Source: Eurosta solidaginis (taxonomy: Eukaryota > Arthropoda > Insecta > Diptera > Tephritidae). Taken from it: a DNA stretch of 64,000 bases. Below are positions 9,619 through 20,482 of the stretch, in pieces. Location of the stretch: the NCBI RefSeq assembly GCF_040869045.1, contig NC_090321.1, positions 90,130,603 to 90,194,602 of the forward strand, given 5' to 3'. Positions within the stretch are counted from its first letter, which is position 1; every line of letters starts with the position of its first letter. Below the pieces are notes generated by a model, which made no database searches, was not told the origin of the DNA, and saw only the letters and a program-made list of their open reading frames with translations. The position numbers were made by a program, and so were the translations under genes.

Positions 9619-12279
9619 ATACTCAGTTGAGCAGAGCTCACAGAGTATATTAAGTTTGATTGGATAACGGTTGGTTGTACAGGTATAAAGGAATCGAGAT
9701 AGATATAGACTTCCATATATCAAAATCATCAGGATGGAAAAAAAATTTGATTGAGCCATGTCCGTCCGTCCGTCTGCCCGTTAACACGATAACTTGAGTA
9801 AATTTTGAGATATCTTGATGAAATTTGGTATGTAGGTTCCTGAGCACTCATCTCAGATCGATATTTAAAATGGACGATATCGGACTATAACCACGCCCAC
9901 TTTTCGATATCGAAAATTTCGAAAAACCGAAAAAGTCCGATAATTCATTACCAAAGACAGATAAAGCGATGAAACTTCGTAGGTGGGTTGAACTTATGAC
10001 GCAGAATAGAAAATTAGTAAAATTTTGGACAATGGGCGTGGCACCGCCCACTTTTAAAAGAAGGTAATTTAAAATTTTTGCAGACTGTAATTTGGCAGTC
10101 GTTGAAGATATCATGATGAAATTTGGCAGGAACGTTACTCCTATTACTATATGTACGCCTAATAAAAATTAGCAAAATCGGAGAAGGACCACGCCCACTT
10201 TAAAAAAAAAATTTTTTAAGTAAAATTTTAACAAAAAATTTAATATCTTTACAGTATATAAGTAAATTATGTCAACATTCAACTCCAGTAATGATATGGT
10301 GCAACAAAATACAAAAATAAAAGAAAATTTCAAAATGGGCGTGGCTCCGCCCTTTTTCATTTAATTTGTCTAGGATACTTTTCATGTCATAAGTCGAACA
10401 AAAATGTACCAATCCTTTTGAAATTTGGCAGGGGCATAGATTTTATGACGCTAACTCTTTTCTGTGAAAATGGGCGAAATCGGTTGAAGCCACGCCCAGT
10501 TTTTATACACAGTGGTCCGTCTGTCCTTCCGCATGGCCCTTAACACGATAACTTGAGCAAAAATCGACATATCTTTACTGAACTTAGTTCACGTACTTAT
10601 CTGAACTCACTTTATCTTTGTATAAAAAATGAACGAAATCCGACTATGACGACGCCTACTTTTTCGATATCGAAAATTACGAAAAATGCCATAATTCTAT
10701 ACCAAATACGAAAAAAGGGATGAAACATGGCAATTGGATTGGTTTATTGACGCGAAATATAACTTTAGAAAAAACTTTGTAAAATGCTTGTGATACCTAC
10801 CATATTAAGTACAAGAAAATGAAAAAGTTCTGCAGTGCGAAATAAAAAACCCTTGAAATCTTGGCAGGTATTACATATATAAATAAATTAGCGGTATCCA
10901 ACAGATGATGTTCTGGGTCACCCCGGTCCACAGTTTGGTCGATATCTGGAAAACGCCTTCACATATACAACTACCACCACTCCCTTTTAAAACTCTCATT
11001 AATACCTTTAATTGGATACCAATATCGTACAAACACATTCTAGAGTCACCATTGGTCCACCTTTATGGCGATATCTCGAAAAGGCGTCCACCTATAGAAC
11101 TAAGCCCCGATCCCTTTTAAAATACTCATTAGCACCTTTCATTTGATACCCATATCGTACAAACATATTCTAGAGTCACCCCTGGTCCACCTTTATGGCG
11201 ATATCTCGAGAAAGCGACCACCTATAGAACGAAGACCCACTCCCTTTTAAAAATACTCATTAACACCTTTCATTTGATACCCATATCGTACAAACAAAGT
11301 CTAAGTTGCGATACCTCGAAAAGGCGTCCACCTATAGAACTAAGGCCCACTCCCTTTTAAAGTACTCATTAACACCTTTCTTTTGATACCCATATTATAC
11401 AAACGCATTCTAGAGTCACCCCTGGTCCACCTTTATGGCGATATCTCGACCACCACTCCCTTTTAAAACCCTCATTAATACCTTTAATTTTATAACCATA
11501 TCGTACAAACACATTCTAGAGTCACCCCTGGTCCACCTTTATGGCGATATTTCGAAACGGCTTCCACCTATAGACCTAAGGCCCACTCCCTTTTAAAATA
11601 CTCATTAACACCTTTCGTTTGATACCCATATTGTACAAACGCATTCTAGAGTCACCCCTGGTCCACCTTTATGGCGATATCTCTGAAAAGGCGACCACCT
11701 ATACAACTACCACCACTACCTTTTAAAACCCTCATTAATACCTTTAATTTGATATCCATATCGTACAAACAAATTCTAGGGTCACCCCTGGTCCACCTTT
11801 ATGACGATATCTCGAAACGGCGTCCACCTATGGAACTAAGGGTCACTCCCTTTATAATACTCATTAACACCTTTCTTTTGATACCCATATTGTACAAACA
11901 AATTCTAGGGTCACCCCTGGTCTACCTTTATGGCGATATCTCGAAACGGCGTCCACCTATGGAACTAAGGATTTCTTACTTTTAAAATACTCATTAACAC
12001 CTTTCATTTGATACCCATATCGTGCAAACAAATTCTAGAGGCAACCCTGATCCACCTTTATGGCGATATCCCTAAATGGCGTCCACCTATATAACTATGG
12101 CCCACTCCCTCATAAAATATTCTTTAGTGCCTTTCATTTGATAGACATGTCATACAAACACATTCCAGGGTTTCCCTCGGTGCATTTTCCTACATGGTTA
12201 TTTTCCCTTATGTTGTCACCATAGCTCCCAACTGAGTATGAAATGTTCGGTTACACCCGAACTTAACCTTCTTTACTTG
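9619..12279. mobile_element. Noncoding TIR element with GTCCGTCC leader, inserted in the gypsy LTR
   Basis: It begins TACTCAGTTG and ends near CAACTGAGTA followed by an ATGTTCGGTT...CCCGAACTTA tail, giving short inverted ends. It contains the GTCCGTCCGTCTG...TTAACACGATAACTTGAG block and repeated ACCACGCCCACTTTT-type motifs found in many fly genomes. Related members lie at 28500-30142 and 45956-46979. No transposase is seen; it is a non-autonomous element. Its insertion separates the two halves of the LTR. Confidence 0.75.
10985..12160 (+). repeat. Tandem array, about 10 units of 105-137 bp
   Basis: Units carry the sequence block CTCATTAACACCTTTCATTTG, ACCCATATCGTACAAAC, GTCACCCCTGGTCCACC, ATGGCGATATCTCG. 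Unit starts, by the CTCATTAA block, are near 11000, 11126, 11254, 11364, 11472, 11602, 11730, 11860, 11986 and 12117. Spacing is irregular because of internal deletions. Confidence 0.9.
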
Positions 12280-12355
12280 TTTAATATTCAAATGAGTATA
12301 CTAATGTATTGATAATACATATATATATGTATGTGCGTAGGTATATACGTAACAT
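12280..12355 (-). repeat. Gypsy 3' LTR, proximal piece
   Basis: It matches 18151-18226 of the 5' LTR, with a few changes in the TATA-like dinucleotide stretch. On the minus strand it is preceded by a short purine tract (AACTGGAAAGA), the expected polypurine primer. Confidence 0.85.
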
Positions 12356-12539
12356 CTTTCCAGTTTTATATATTTTTTTTGTTAATATGTAATAATAATA
12401 TGTAATTGATAAGTAAATAGCAAAATTCATTGAAATTATACTTCAGTGTAATTGACTTATTGCGAGTTTGCGCAAATTTAACGTTCTACGAAGTGCATGT
12501 ACTAAATGTTTGTACTCTTATAATTGACTTCATTATTTT

Positions 12540-13800
12540 CTATGCTTTATAAAATTCTGTTTGCTTAATAGACCGCCCATATTTGGAAGTTTTCTGCTTG
12601 TCTATAGGTTGTGCTTCTTTGCATTCTGATGCGGGCGAGGGTGTTACCGTAGGCGATTCGCTTTGTAGGTTTTGTGTTGACACTGGTGGTGCTGCTTTAC
12701 GTTGCTGTGACGATGATATGCTTGTGCTGAAGTTTGAAGCAGATCTGGGGTTTACTACTACCGTCGGTGCTGTTTTAATCGTAGATTTTGTCGGATGAAT
12801 GTGAATCGTATTTCGCCTTAGAAGTTTTCCGTCATCCGTTCTGACCACTAGAGATCGTGGAGCACTGTGATGTGCTTTTTCGACTATGCCGGTTATCCAG
12901 TCCCTATGACCGCGTTTTATTCTGACTCGGTCACCAGGAGCATACGTTTTTGGGCTGCGTTTTGTGTGTAACTGGGCGCTAACATTGCACCGTGATTTTT
13001 CTATCGATCGCTGAACGTTTTTTACAATTGCTGGTTTTAGAGCTTCGCTGGTTGTGGGCAGTCTTGAGCGCGTCACTCTTCTCATTAAACGTTGGTTCGG
13101 GGAGAGCAGACTTTCATTACGTGGAGTATTTCTGTAGTTTAAAAGCGCTAAATGTATGTCGGATTTATCCTTGTAACAATTTTTCAGCATATTTTTTGCA
13201 ACTTGTACGTAACGCTTTGCCAAGCCATTCGAGCGTGGATAATGTGGACTGGATGTCTGGTGTTCGATCTCCCATAACATAATGAACTCGGCGAATTGCC
13301 TCGATGAGAACTGCGGTCCATTGTCGGATTCCAGTATTGCCGGTATTCCGTGTGTTGCAAACCAGTTCTTTAATGTGCTTATCACCTCTGCGGATGTTGC
13401 GTGACTTAGTTTTGCGAAGTCTAGTTAGCCGGAGTAGCTGTCTACTACTAGTAGGTAGGTGTTGTCGTGAAATGTGAAAAGGTCTGTCGCAACGATTTCC
13501 CATGGGAGTGTTGGAATTTTCTTCATCAATAATGGGTCCTTTGCATTCGATGACTGATGTGACTGACAGATGCGGCAATGTTCGATGAAGTCTTGTATAT
13601 CCTTTTGCACGCCAATCCAGAATACGACTGCCCGGCCACGATTTAAGCAGCGTTGTATGCCTAAGTGTCCTTCATGAATCTTGCGTATTATATCTTTCTG
13701 CATCGATTTCGGTATAATTTTTTTCATTCCTTTTCTAACGATTTTGTCTTCCACGGTCAGCTCCTCGCGAAAGTTCCAGTACGGTCGCACTGATTGACTT
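12540..13800 (-). pseudogene. Gypsy integrase, inactivated
   Basis: Minus-strand pieces 13790-13425 and 13385-12540. The N-terminal H-H-C-C zinc domain is visible (HEGHLG, then EHCRICQ), then the core: ATDLF supplies the first acidic residue and ESDNGPQFSS the second. The third block reads SNGLAKRYVQ, where the family has SNGxAER: the catalytic Glu is Lys. A stop codon lies just after DSYSG (about 13425). A basic C-terminal domain follows (GDRVRIKRGHRDWITG). Integrase joins the retroelement cDNA to host DNA; this one cannot be active. Confidence 0.88.
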
Positions 13801-14746
13801 ACGTCCTTAATGGATGATGGCCAGCCGGAGGTTATGAAGTGAATTAATAATTGCAGCTCTGCGTCTTTGGAAGTTTCTATAATTAGCTTTCTGACGGTTG
13901 CTGGTGTTGCTTGTGAAATTGCTAAAACTTCAACATCATCTTCTGGTTTGTTATTTTCAACATTTTTGCAATCTCTGCTTAGTGCGTCTGCTAATTTTAT
14001 CTCAGCACCCTTCCTGTATATTATCTTTGGATCATATGGAATAACGTTGAGTATAATTTTTTGCAGCCGAGGCGATGCTGCGTGTATGGGTTTTTTGAAC
14101 CCTTTCTTGTGTTGCAGTTAATGTTTTTGATGCGTACGCTACTGGTTGGCAGTTTTGAAGTAGTGCTGCGCCTATACTAAATTTGCTGGCGTCCACTTGA
14201 TGTGTCACATCTAGATTTGGGTCGTAGAATTTAAGTACGGGAATTGAGGCTATCGATTTTTTTAATTTCTCAAATGCGTTTTCGTGTTCAATAGTCCAAC
14301 ACGATGCTACATTTTTTTGAAGTAGCTTACGAAAGGGCGAAGTTATTTCTGAAAGGTTTTTTATAAATTTTCCAAGGTATGTGGCCATTCCAATTATCCT
14401 TTGTAGTTGTTTTTGGTTTTTAGGTGTTTCTAAATTTTCTATAGCTTTTGTCTTTTCTGGATCCGGTGAAACGCCGGAGCTGGAAAGAATATGCCCTAAA
14501 AACTTAACTGTGTTGACGTTGAATTTGCATTTTTCCTTGTTTAATTTAAGACCGGATGTTTGCAATATGTCGAGTACCTTTTTTGTGTGTTTTTGCAGTT
14601 CGTTCTTCGATTTAGCATACACGAGGATGTCATCCATTGAAACTTCTGTATTTTCACAATTTTCGAGAAGGTTTGACATTAAAGATTGATAGACTTCGGG
14701 GGCTGATGCCAAGCCGAAGGGTAGCCGCTGGAATGAGTATCTACCC
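13801..14746 (-). pseudogene. Gypsy RT C-terminal half and RNase H, inactivated
   Basis: The main open frame is 14712-14032. It holds the RT active-site block as VSMDDILVYAKS, where family members have Tyr in place of the Ser before MDD. The thumb/connection follows (KFLGHILSSSGVSPDPEKTKAI), then the RNase H start (VDASKFSIGAALLQ, PVAYASKTLTATQE). After that, sequence jumps into another frame and most of RNase H is missing. Sequence then continues to the integrase linker down to about 13800. Confidence 0.85.
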
Positions 14747-16381
14747 TGTTATGGATTCGCATTTTCGTTGGAAGCAGTAAGGAAGGCGGTCGGCATGATG
14801 TGGTGGTGCACAGTGGCTAGTCATTGTCGGCTGGGGCGGTCCTTGCCAACCTTACTGTTCCTGCGCCATAAACAGAAAAAAAGTCATATCATACCTTTCA
14901 AACTCAGCTGTCAAAAAGCGCAGAGGCAACTCAAAACGCTTGAAATTCAAATTATATATATATACATTGTATTTGTATGATATAAGAAAAGAAAGTTTAA
15001 ATCTTTAAGCCAGTTCGTGCATAATCGACCAATGGCTGCGGCCGCAAATTTTTTTCTAACAATTTATGGTTGAGCTCCAAAAATGGATCGCTAACACGAT
15101 TCACGTGATAAAGACGGCTTATTATGAATAAAATTTATAGAGCTAACAAAATTGACCCTTGTTAAATGGGTTAACCGGGCTGTATAAAAGTCTCTAAGTA
15201 CTGCTTAGAAGTTTCTTTTAACTATTTATCTCTAAGGTTATACTTTGCTGGTGCTTACATAGCCGCCAGAGTACGTACCATGGGCCTCTGCCGGTGTGGT
15301 TACTGGTGATGTTGTTGTTGCTGGTGAAGGTGTCGCTGTTGTCGGTTATGGCGCGCGGTCTTGGGCGCGCTGTGTTGGTACTGTTGGTGGTTGTTGCGCT
15401 CTGGTCCGAGGTAATCGAGTGAACCTGGTGGCGATAGAACTTCGTGCTGACCTTTAGGATCTGGATGACTTGGTAATTTTGGCGTTCGTTGTATTACGCT
15501 GCAGCGTACTGCTGGCCCTTGACGCGGAGGTGGTGTCGGACGCTTTTCCGAAGGTGGTAGTGTACTCCGTAAACGTAGAGAAAGGGGTTTATCTTCGGAT
15601 AACAAGGGTTCTCATCACCATTTAGTTTAGTGCCGTCCGAATCCGAATCGAAATCACTAGAACTTTCCTCACTAGGTGTGACTGTGAAACGCCGACCTAC
15701 TTCAACTGGATATTCTATACGTGGAGCTTGTGTCACCACCACACAACCGTTGTAAGGTTTATTACCACCCCGAAATAGACGAGTAAAAACGAGGCTTGTC
15801 GGAATGGACTGTGTCGGTACTTTGCGCTATCGACTCTTCCTAGTTTCTGGGCATTTCCCGGTTTATTCTTTGGTAGTTGGGTTAAGGAATCGGCCTGCGG
15901 TTCCTCGTTGCAGCCCTTTGGTTCTTCACAATACTCTCTTGGAAATATGCCCAGCACGCGAGGGTGTTTTGCGTTGAGTTGAATATAGTTGGGGACGTGC
16001 AGTTGAGGTAAGCAATAGTGCTAATGAAGCAGTCTGTGAGCTTGAGGCCTTTGGTGTTGAAGTTGTGTCCTAGATGCTATACGATCCTTTTGGTATGGTC
16101 TCAGGGCCGCCAAAATTTAGGCTGAAGCAAATCACAAATCTTCTCGTTGGTATAACGCCTTATAGGAGTAGTTTTACGATAAACCTTTTTGGTTTTATAA
16201 AAATTTCCGATTAACTGCGCAAGTAAAATGATGTTCCTACGGCCGGTTCCGCTAGTGATCGCCGGTCTTTTCCTTTCTTGTTTCGATACTATTGCATCGC
16301 AACTTTTTGGTCCCATCACTAGTCATTAGGTGTGTTCGCACGAAAACGCTCCCAAGTGGACCGTAACCGTAGACCATAACA
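14747..16381. mobile_element. 1.6-kb LTR-like element inserted in gypsy RT
   Basis: The insert begins TGTTATGG and ends CCATAACA, and is flanked by the 4-bp direct repeat ACCC (14743-14746 and 16382-16385). Removing insert and one repeat brings the two halves of the gypsy RT into one frame, which confirms the borders. The TG...CA ends and 4-bp duplication are those of an LTR or solo LTR. Inside, minus-strand frames (15957-15300, 16319-16101) are Pro/Gln/Ser-rich without a recognised domain. No second internal LTR copy was seen, so solo LTR against non-autonomous element is open. Confidence 0.75.
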
Positions 16382-18034
16382 ACCCCATGGTGTTGCCATG
16401 GTGAGGTACGGTTTGGTGCGTTCTGATACCGGTATTGCCAAAAGCCTTTTTTGCAATCTAGAATTGTAAAGAAACGCGAACCTTTTATTTTAGCGGTAAT
16501 TTCTTCGATTGTGTTCAGTGGATGATACCGTCTTCTTATATTCGTATTAACGTCCGTTGGATCCATGCATAGGCGGATTTTACCTTTTTGTTTTACCACC
16601 ACCATGGGTGACGGCTGGAGTAGCTCCCTCATTTTTTTTCAGTACGCCAAGTTTAACCATGTTGTCGATTTCTTCTTTAACAATTGTTTTTATAGTGTGC
16701 GGAATCTTTCTTGCAGCATATTGTTCGAATTTAGGTTTCTCGACAAGGTCTATGTCATAAGTAAAATTTTGGAGTTTGCCTAGCCCATTGAAGATTGAAT
16801 TGTCTATTTTAAGTTCGTCTATTCTTGCTAACAAACCCAATTTCTCGCAGTCTTCTTTACCTAATATAGGTTCGCAACCAACGAAGTCATTCACTACGAG
16901 GAATTTTAATGTGTTTGTTTTTTCCCTGACAGCGCATGGCAGGTAAACTTCTCCACGAACGTTGAGCTTGGTGCCACCGAAGGCTATTAGTTTTTGGTTT
17001 ACTGGATGAATGTGTTTTATAGAATTTCTATTAAGCGAGCTAAACGGAATCACATTACACTGAGCAGCGGAGTCTAATTTGAATTTAAGACTATTTCCAC
17101 TTACTAATATTTGCTCATACCAGTTAAGTGCATCATCTTTATTTGTTGCTCTTTTCTTAATGCTGAAAACAAGTAAATCACTATCGTAGTCATCACTGTT
17201 TTCGTCTTCTTTGTACAGCGTGTTCACTTTTTTATTGGTGTTGTTTTTATTGTTATTGCGGCGAATACACAATTGCGGTAAATGTCCCTTTTTTCCGCAA
17301 TATTTGCATTTTACATTATATGCTTTGCATTCTCCTCTTTGATGTATTTCACCGCAGCAAACACAATTATACCTGGATTGGTTTCTCGTGTACGTTTTGT
17401 TTTCGTTGTGGTTGCTTTTACGTGTGTGATATTTTTTTATAGCTTCGACTTTTGTTTCCTCCGTCTTATGTAGCTCTCTAATTTGTTGAGTTGCCATTTC
17501 GCTGGCTTTGCAAATTTTAATGGCGTTCTGTAAAGTGACGTCATCTTCTGCTAACAATTTTTCTCTGATTGTGTCGTTTTTTATGCCTACCACAATTTTG
17601 TCGCGCACGAGGGAGTCTTCCAGATTATCGAATGCACATTTTTTTGCTTGGTTTTTTATTTTCGTAAAGAATTCTTCGAATGGCTCATTTTCGTTTTGCG
17701 CCATCGTATTAAATATATAACGTTCAAATGTTACACTTATTTTGGGAGCGAAGTATTCCTCAAATTTAGCTTTTATTGCCTCCACGTTGTTTGCCTGTTG
17801 GCTTGTAAGCGAAAATGAGTTGAATATATTGATGTCATCACTACCAATGCTGGACATGAATGAGGCGATCTGTATTTCGGCGCTTTTATTTTCCAATTGT
17901 GCCGCCGTTGCGAACCAATTGTATTGCTGGAGCCATTCCTTCCACGTGTTTGATACATTATTACCTGTGATTTGTAGATGCTTTGGTGGTCTAACGAAAC
18001 CGCCACTGCTGGATGTTGCTTCGTTTTCCGGCAT
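16382..18034 (-). pseudogene. Gypsy gag-protease and RT N-terminal half
   Basis: A 484-aa frame (18034-16580) starts at MPENEATSSSGG. It has a capsid-like N-terminal region and two CCHC zinc knuckles (CVCCGEIHQRGEC and CKYCGKKGHLPQLC). A retropepsin-like motif follows as LDSAAQCNVIP, where the textbook motif is LDTGA. The RT N-terminal part follows in the next frame (16632-16252: IRLCMDP, then FTILDCKKGFWQ). It packages and processes the element RNA. A frameshift near 16420 and the insertion at 16381 break the pol frame. Confidence 0.88.
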
Positions 18035-18092
18035 AGATTAAAACACGTGTGGTACTTTCACGATTTATTTTCGATTTATTTTTAATCGTATT

Positions 18093-18110
18093 TGACCGAT
18101 TCTGACACCA
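18093..18110 (-). other. Gypsy primer-binding site
   Basis: On the minus strand TGGTGTCAGAATCGGTCA directly follows the end of the 5' LTR. It starts with TGG, complementary to the CCA end of a tRNA. The tRNA species was not identified. Confidence 0.7.
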
Positions 18111-18226
18111 TGTCATGAACGAACGATAGTTGAGAGAAGACTGAACTTTATTTAATATTCAAATGAGTATACTAATGTATTGATAATACATATACATATG
18201 TATGTGCGTAGGTATATACGTAACAT
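18111..18226 (-). repeat. Gypsy 5' LTR
   Basis: About 116 bp, matching the split left LTR. It is followed on the plus strand by AAGG, the duplicated target. Confidence 0.88.
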
Positions 18227-18340
18227 AAGGTAGGGGGGGGGGGGGGGGGGGGCGGCGCTAAGGCGCAGAGTCGTTCCGGTACATAGAGCCGACGGCCTCG
18301 TTTATTGTAACTTGCAGCACTCTTAAAAGAGTATATTTAT
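18227..18340 (-). mobile_element. 5' remainder of the jockey-type LINE
   Basis: It resumes the LINE interrupted at 9576 after one copy of AAGG. It contains a run of 20 G (18233-18252) encoding prolines on the minus strand, then GC-rich sequence until AT-rich host DNA begins at about 18340. The exact 5' end and a LINE target-site duplication were not found. Confidence 0.55.
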
Positions 18341-18530
18341 GTATATCATCATTGATGTTCATTTTTAACTTGTTCGTATATATGTATGTACATAAAATTT
18401 TTTTGAACTAAGAATCTCGCAGACAAAAAGTTAAAAGAACAAATAGAAGCAAAATCAAAGATTCAGTTTACTATTAAGTTCAAAGACCCGGTTAAGTGAA
18501 CAAGTTAAGAACGAAACGACCCAACTCTAT

Positions 18531-18614
18531 TTAACATGATGAACAAATACTTTCGCCCCTAACTGAAAAAAATTGTTTACTGTTGATTGCGATTGATTGG
18601 TCTTACTGAACCCC
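18531..18614 (+). ncRNA. C/D box snoRNA, copy 2
   Basis: Box C ATGATGA at 18536-18542, D' CTGA at 18563-18566, box D CTGA at 18606-18609. Both guide segments match copy 1; the spacer after D' differs. It lies in the intron before the exon at 18686. Confidence 0.85.
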
Positions 18615-18685
18615 AATTCCATACATTTGGGCTTTTTTTTTTTTGATATTTTGTTGCTATTACTTATTAAAGTTTATTTTTACAG

Positions 18686-18742
18686 GTGAAGAAACACATC
18701 AGCGGATTGTTGTTTTTAACAGGGCATTCTCAAAAGGGAAAT
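18686..18742 (+). other. Small host-transcript exon
   Basis: It follows TTTTTACAG and ends at AAAT|GTAAGT. It is related to 4945-4998 but clearly diverged, so it is an old member of the exon series, separate from the recent array. Confidence 0.55.
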
Positions 18743-18786
18743 GTAAGTTAACAAAGCTAATTGAAATTTAATAAGTGAAACCAAAC

Positions 18787-18871
18787 TCGAAATGATGAAC
18801 AATTACTTTCGCCCCTAACTGAAAACAAAACATTTAATGTTGATTGCGATTGATTGGTCTTACTGAAGTTG
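18787..18871 (+). ncRNA. C/D box snoRNA, copy 3
   Basis: Box C ATGATGA at 18792-18798, D' at 18819-18822, D at 18863-18866. Both guide segments are unchanged. It is flanked by the introns of the small exons at 18686 and 18943. Confidence 0.85.
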
Positions 18872-18942
18872 AATGCCAACAAAAATTTTGTAATCAGTAA
18901 TTTAAGACTTAGAATAATAATTACTATTTCTTTTTGTTTTAG

Positions 18943-19007
18943 CTACGATGTGTGTGTAATGTTCCTATTCAATCATGTTGTTATAAAGAGATTTGATACT
19001 AACTTTG
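18943..19007 (+). other. Small host-transcript exon
   Basis: It follows a T-rich tract ending TTTTAG and ends at AACTTTG|GTAAGA. It probably is the next noncoding exon of the snoRNA host transcript. No copy is seen in the tandem units. Confidence 0.4.
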
Positions 19008-19009
19008 GT

Positions 19010-19960
19010 AAGATTTTTTAGCATCATAATTTATATTTACTATTAAGCGTACGAGTTTTTCTATCCCTTGTAAAAAGTGGAAGAGCCCATGACAGCCAGA
19101 CTTTCGTCATTTTATACAAGTTGAAATTTGGTCAGTGCATACTTACACCTGAAGTAGGAATGTTGGTACACTATGAAGGTTGAGTCATTGTGGCTTTAGC
19201 AGATATCGTGCTAAAAATTTACAGAAATATACCTTACTTTCGTAATTTTAATAAGGCTGATTTATATATATTTTCTTCGTAAAGATATAAAAAGTCACTA
19301 GCCAGACACTTTCTATAAAAGCATTGTCCAGTGTCCAGCCAGACACTTTTAATACTTCTTAACTTGAAAGAACATTCAAGAAATTTTATAATGAATCTCA
19401 AATATCTTTGCGGTATAATCGCGTGACGACCTGAAACAAAATTACGTAAAACCTTTTGCACAGTTATGTAAATTCAAACATCTGGGTCTCCAAATTGGTA
19501 AAAGACACCAACACATCATATGATCTGGCCCAGCAATGGTCAAATCCCTTTGAAAACAAAATTGTTTCCCTGTGTAGAATAAAGATACAAAAAACACATG
19601 AAAATTGTCAACTTCAGCTAAATATATTTCTTGGCTGTCAAAATATCTGTTTTTTACCTTTGGATTAACGTTCCCGAGGTCAATACATGTGTTTGACGAC
19701 TCGCCCGAAATTTTTGAACGCTATCCGTAGTCGACCTCGACCACTGCTTTAGACTTGGCAAACACTTTGGTAGTTTGTGGGTTTCTGCCCCTTACAACAT
19801 ATCTTCAAGCGGCTTCTTTTAAGCCACTTCAGATGCGTAACTTACACGTAACGTACATCCAAATGGTACTACAGGGCCTTGTGTGCCTTCCTTTAAACGT
19901 TTAACTAAACGCGGAGTTTAATTATTTGCAAACATAAAACAAATTTAAACAGCGAACTGT
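19010..19960. other. No recognised feature
   Basis: About 950 bp with short open frames only (for example 19456-19668) and no domain or repeat recognised. A short CCAGACACTTT motif repeats at 19302 and 19343. Confidence 0.3.
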
Positions 19961-20464
19961 CCAAAAGTAGTAAGAGTTCGGAAAGTCCCAAAGGGAAATT
20001 TTAAAAGCTCTATTCCAAAGGTTGCCCGATAGAAATCCCGGGGGTGGTGAATGGGAAAGGGATGGCTGTAAGGTTTTAATGGTTTCGGTTCAATGTTAAT
20101 GACCGCACTGCGTTACCCAGCCTTCAAAAATTGAACACACTTCCGAGTGCAACTGGCATCACTGTCAGCTGTTGCATTCAGCGAGTTTAGAAAAAATGAA
20201 GATTGAATTCAATTCGTTGATGTGAAGAAGAGAGGCCGGTCGTGCTAAAAGAAATAGTATATAAAAAACGAAGTGAAAACTAAAAGTACTAGTGTTGTAA
20301 GAAGTTAATGTGTAATAAAGAAAAATTATGTTATAAAACTTTAAAACAACATTTATTTATTTAAACAAAAGAAAATAAAAAGTTAAAAGTAAGTGTGGGC
20401 GCACAGCAGCAGCGAGTGTGTGTGTGCACAACAATTTTCATGGTGTCTAAAATGGACACCTTAA

Positions 20465-20482
20465 ATGGCGACCGTGGGCCGT
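20465..20482 (+). other. mdg1-like primer-binding site
   Basis: TGGCGACCGTGGGCC begins with TGG and resembles the TGGCGACCG primer site known from 412/mdg1-type elements. It marks the end of the LTR. Confidence 0.55.

Larger units (their letters stand above)
9577..18226 (-). mobile_element. Gypsy-type LTR retrotransposon, minus strand, with nested insertions
   Basis: The right (5') LTR is 18111-18226. The left (3') LTR is split: 9577-9618 and 12280-12355. On the minus strand the LTR runs from (A)TGTTACG to CATGACA. The flanking 4-bp duplication AAGG is present at 9573-9576 and 18227-18230. A primer-binding site starting TGGTGTCAGAATCGG (minus strand, 18110 downward) adjoins the 5' LTR. Order on the minus strand: gag-protease, RT, RNase H, integrase; no env is seen. 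Two other elements sit inside it (9619-12279 and 14747-16381). Confidence 0.9.

Noticed and set aside
15300..15957. Host gene inside the gypsy element
   Set aside because: It lies within a TG...CA insert flanked by ACCC duplications; three short overlapping frames without a domain.
19456..19668. 70-aa plus-strand gene
   Set aside because: No recognised domain, no splice context, not repeated; indistinguishable from chance.
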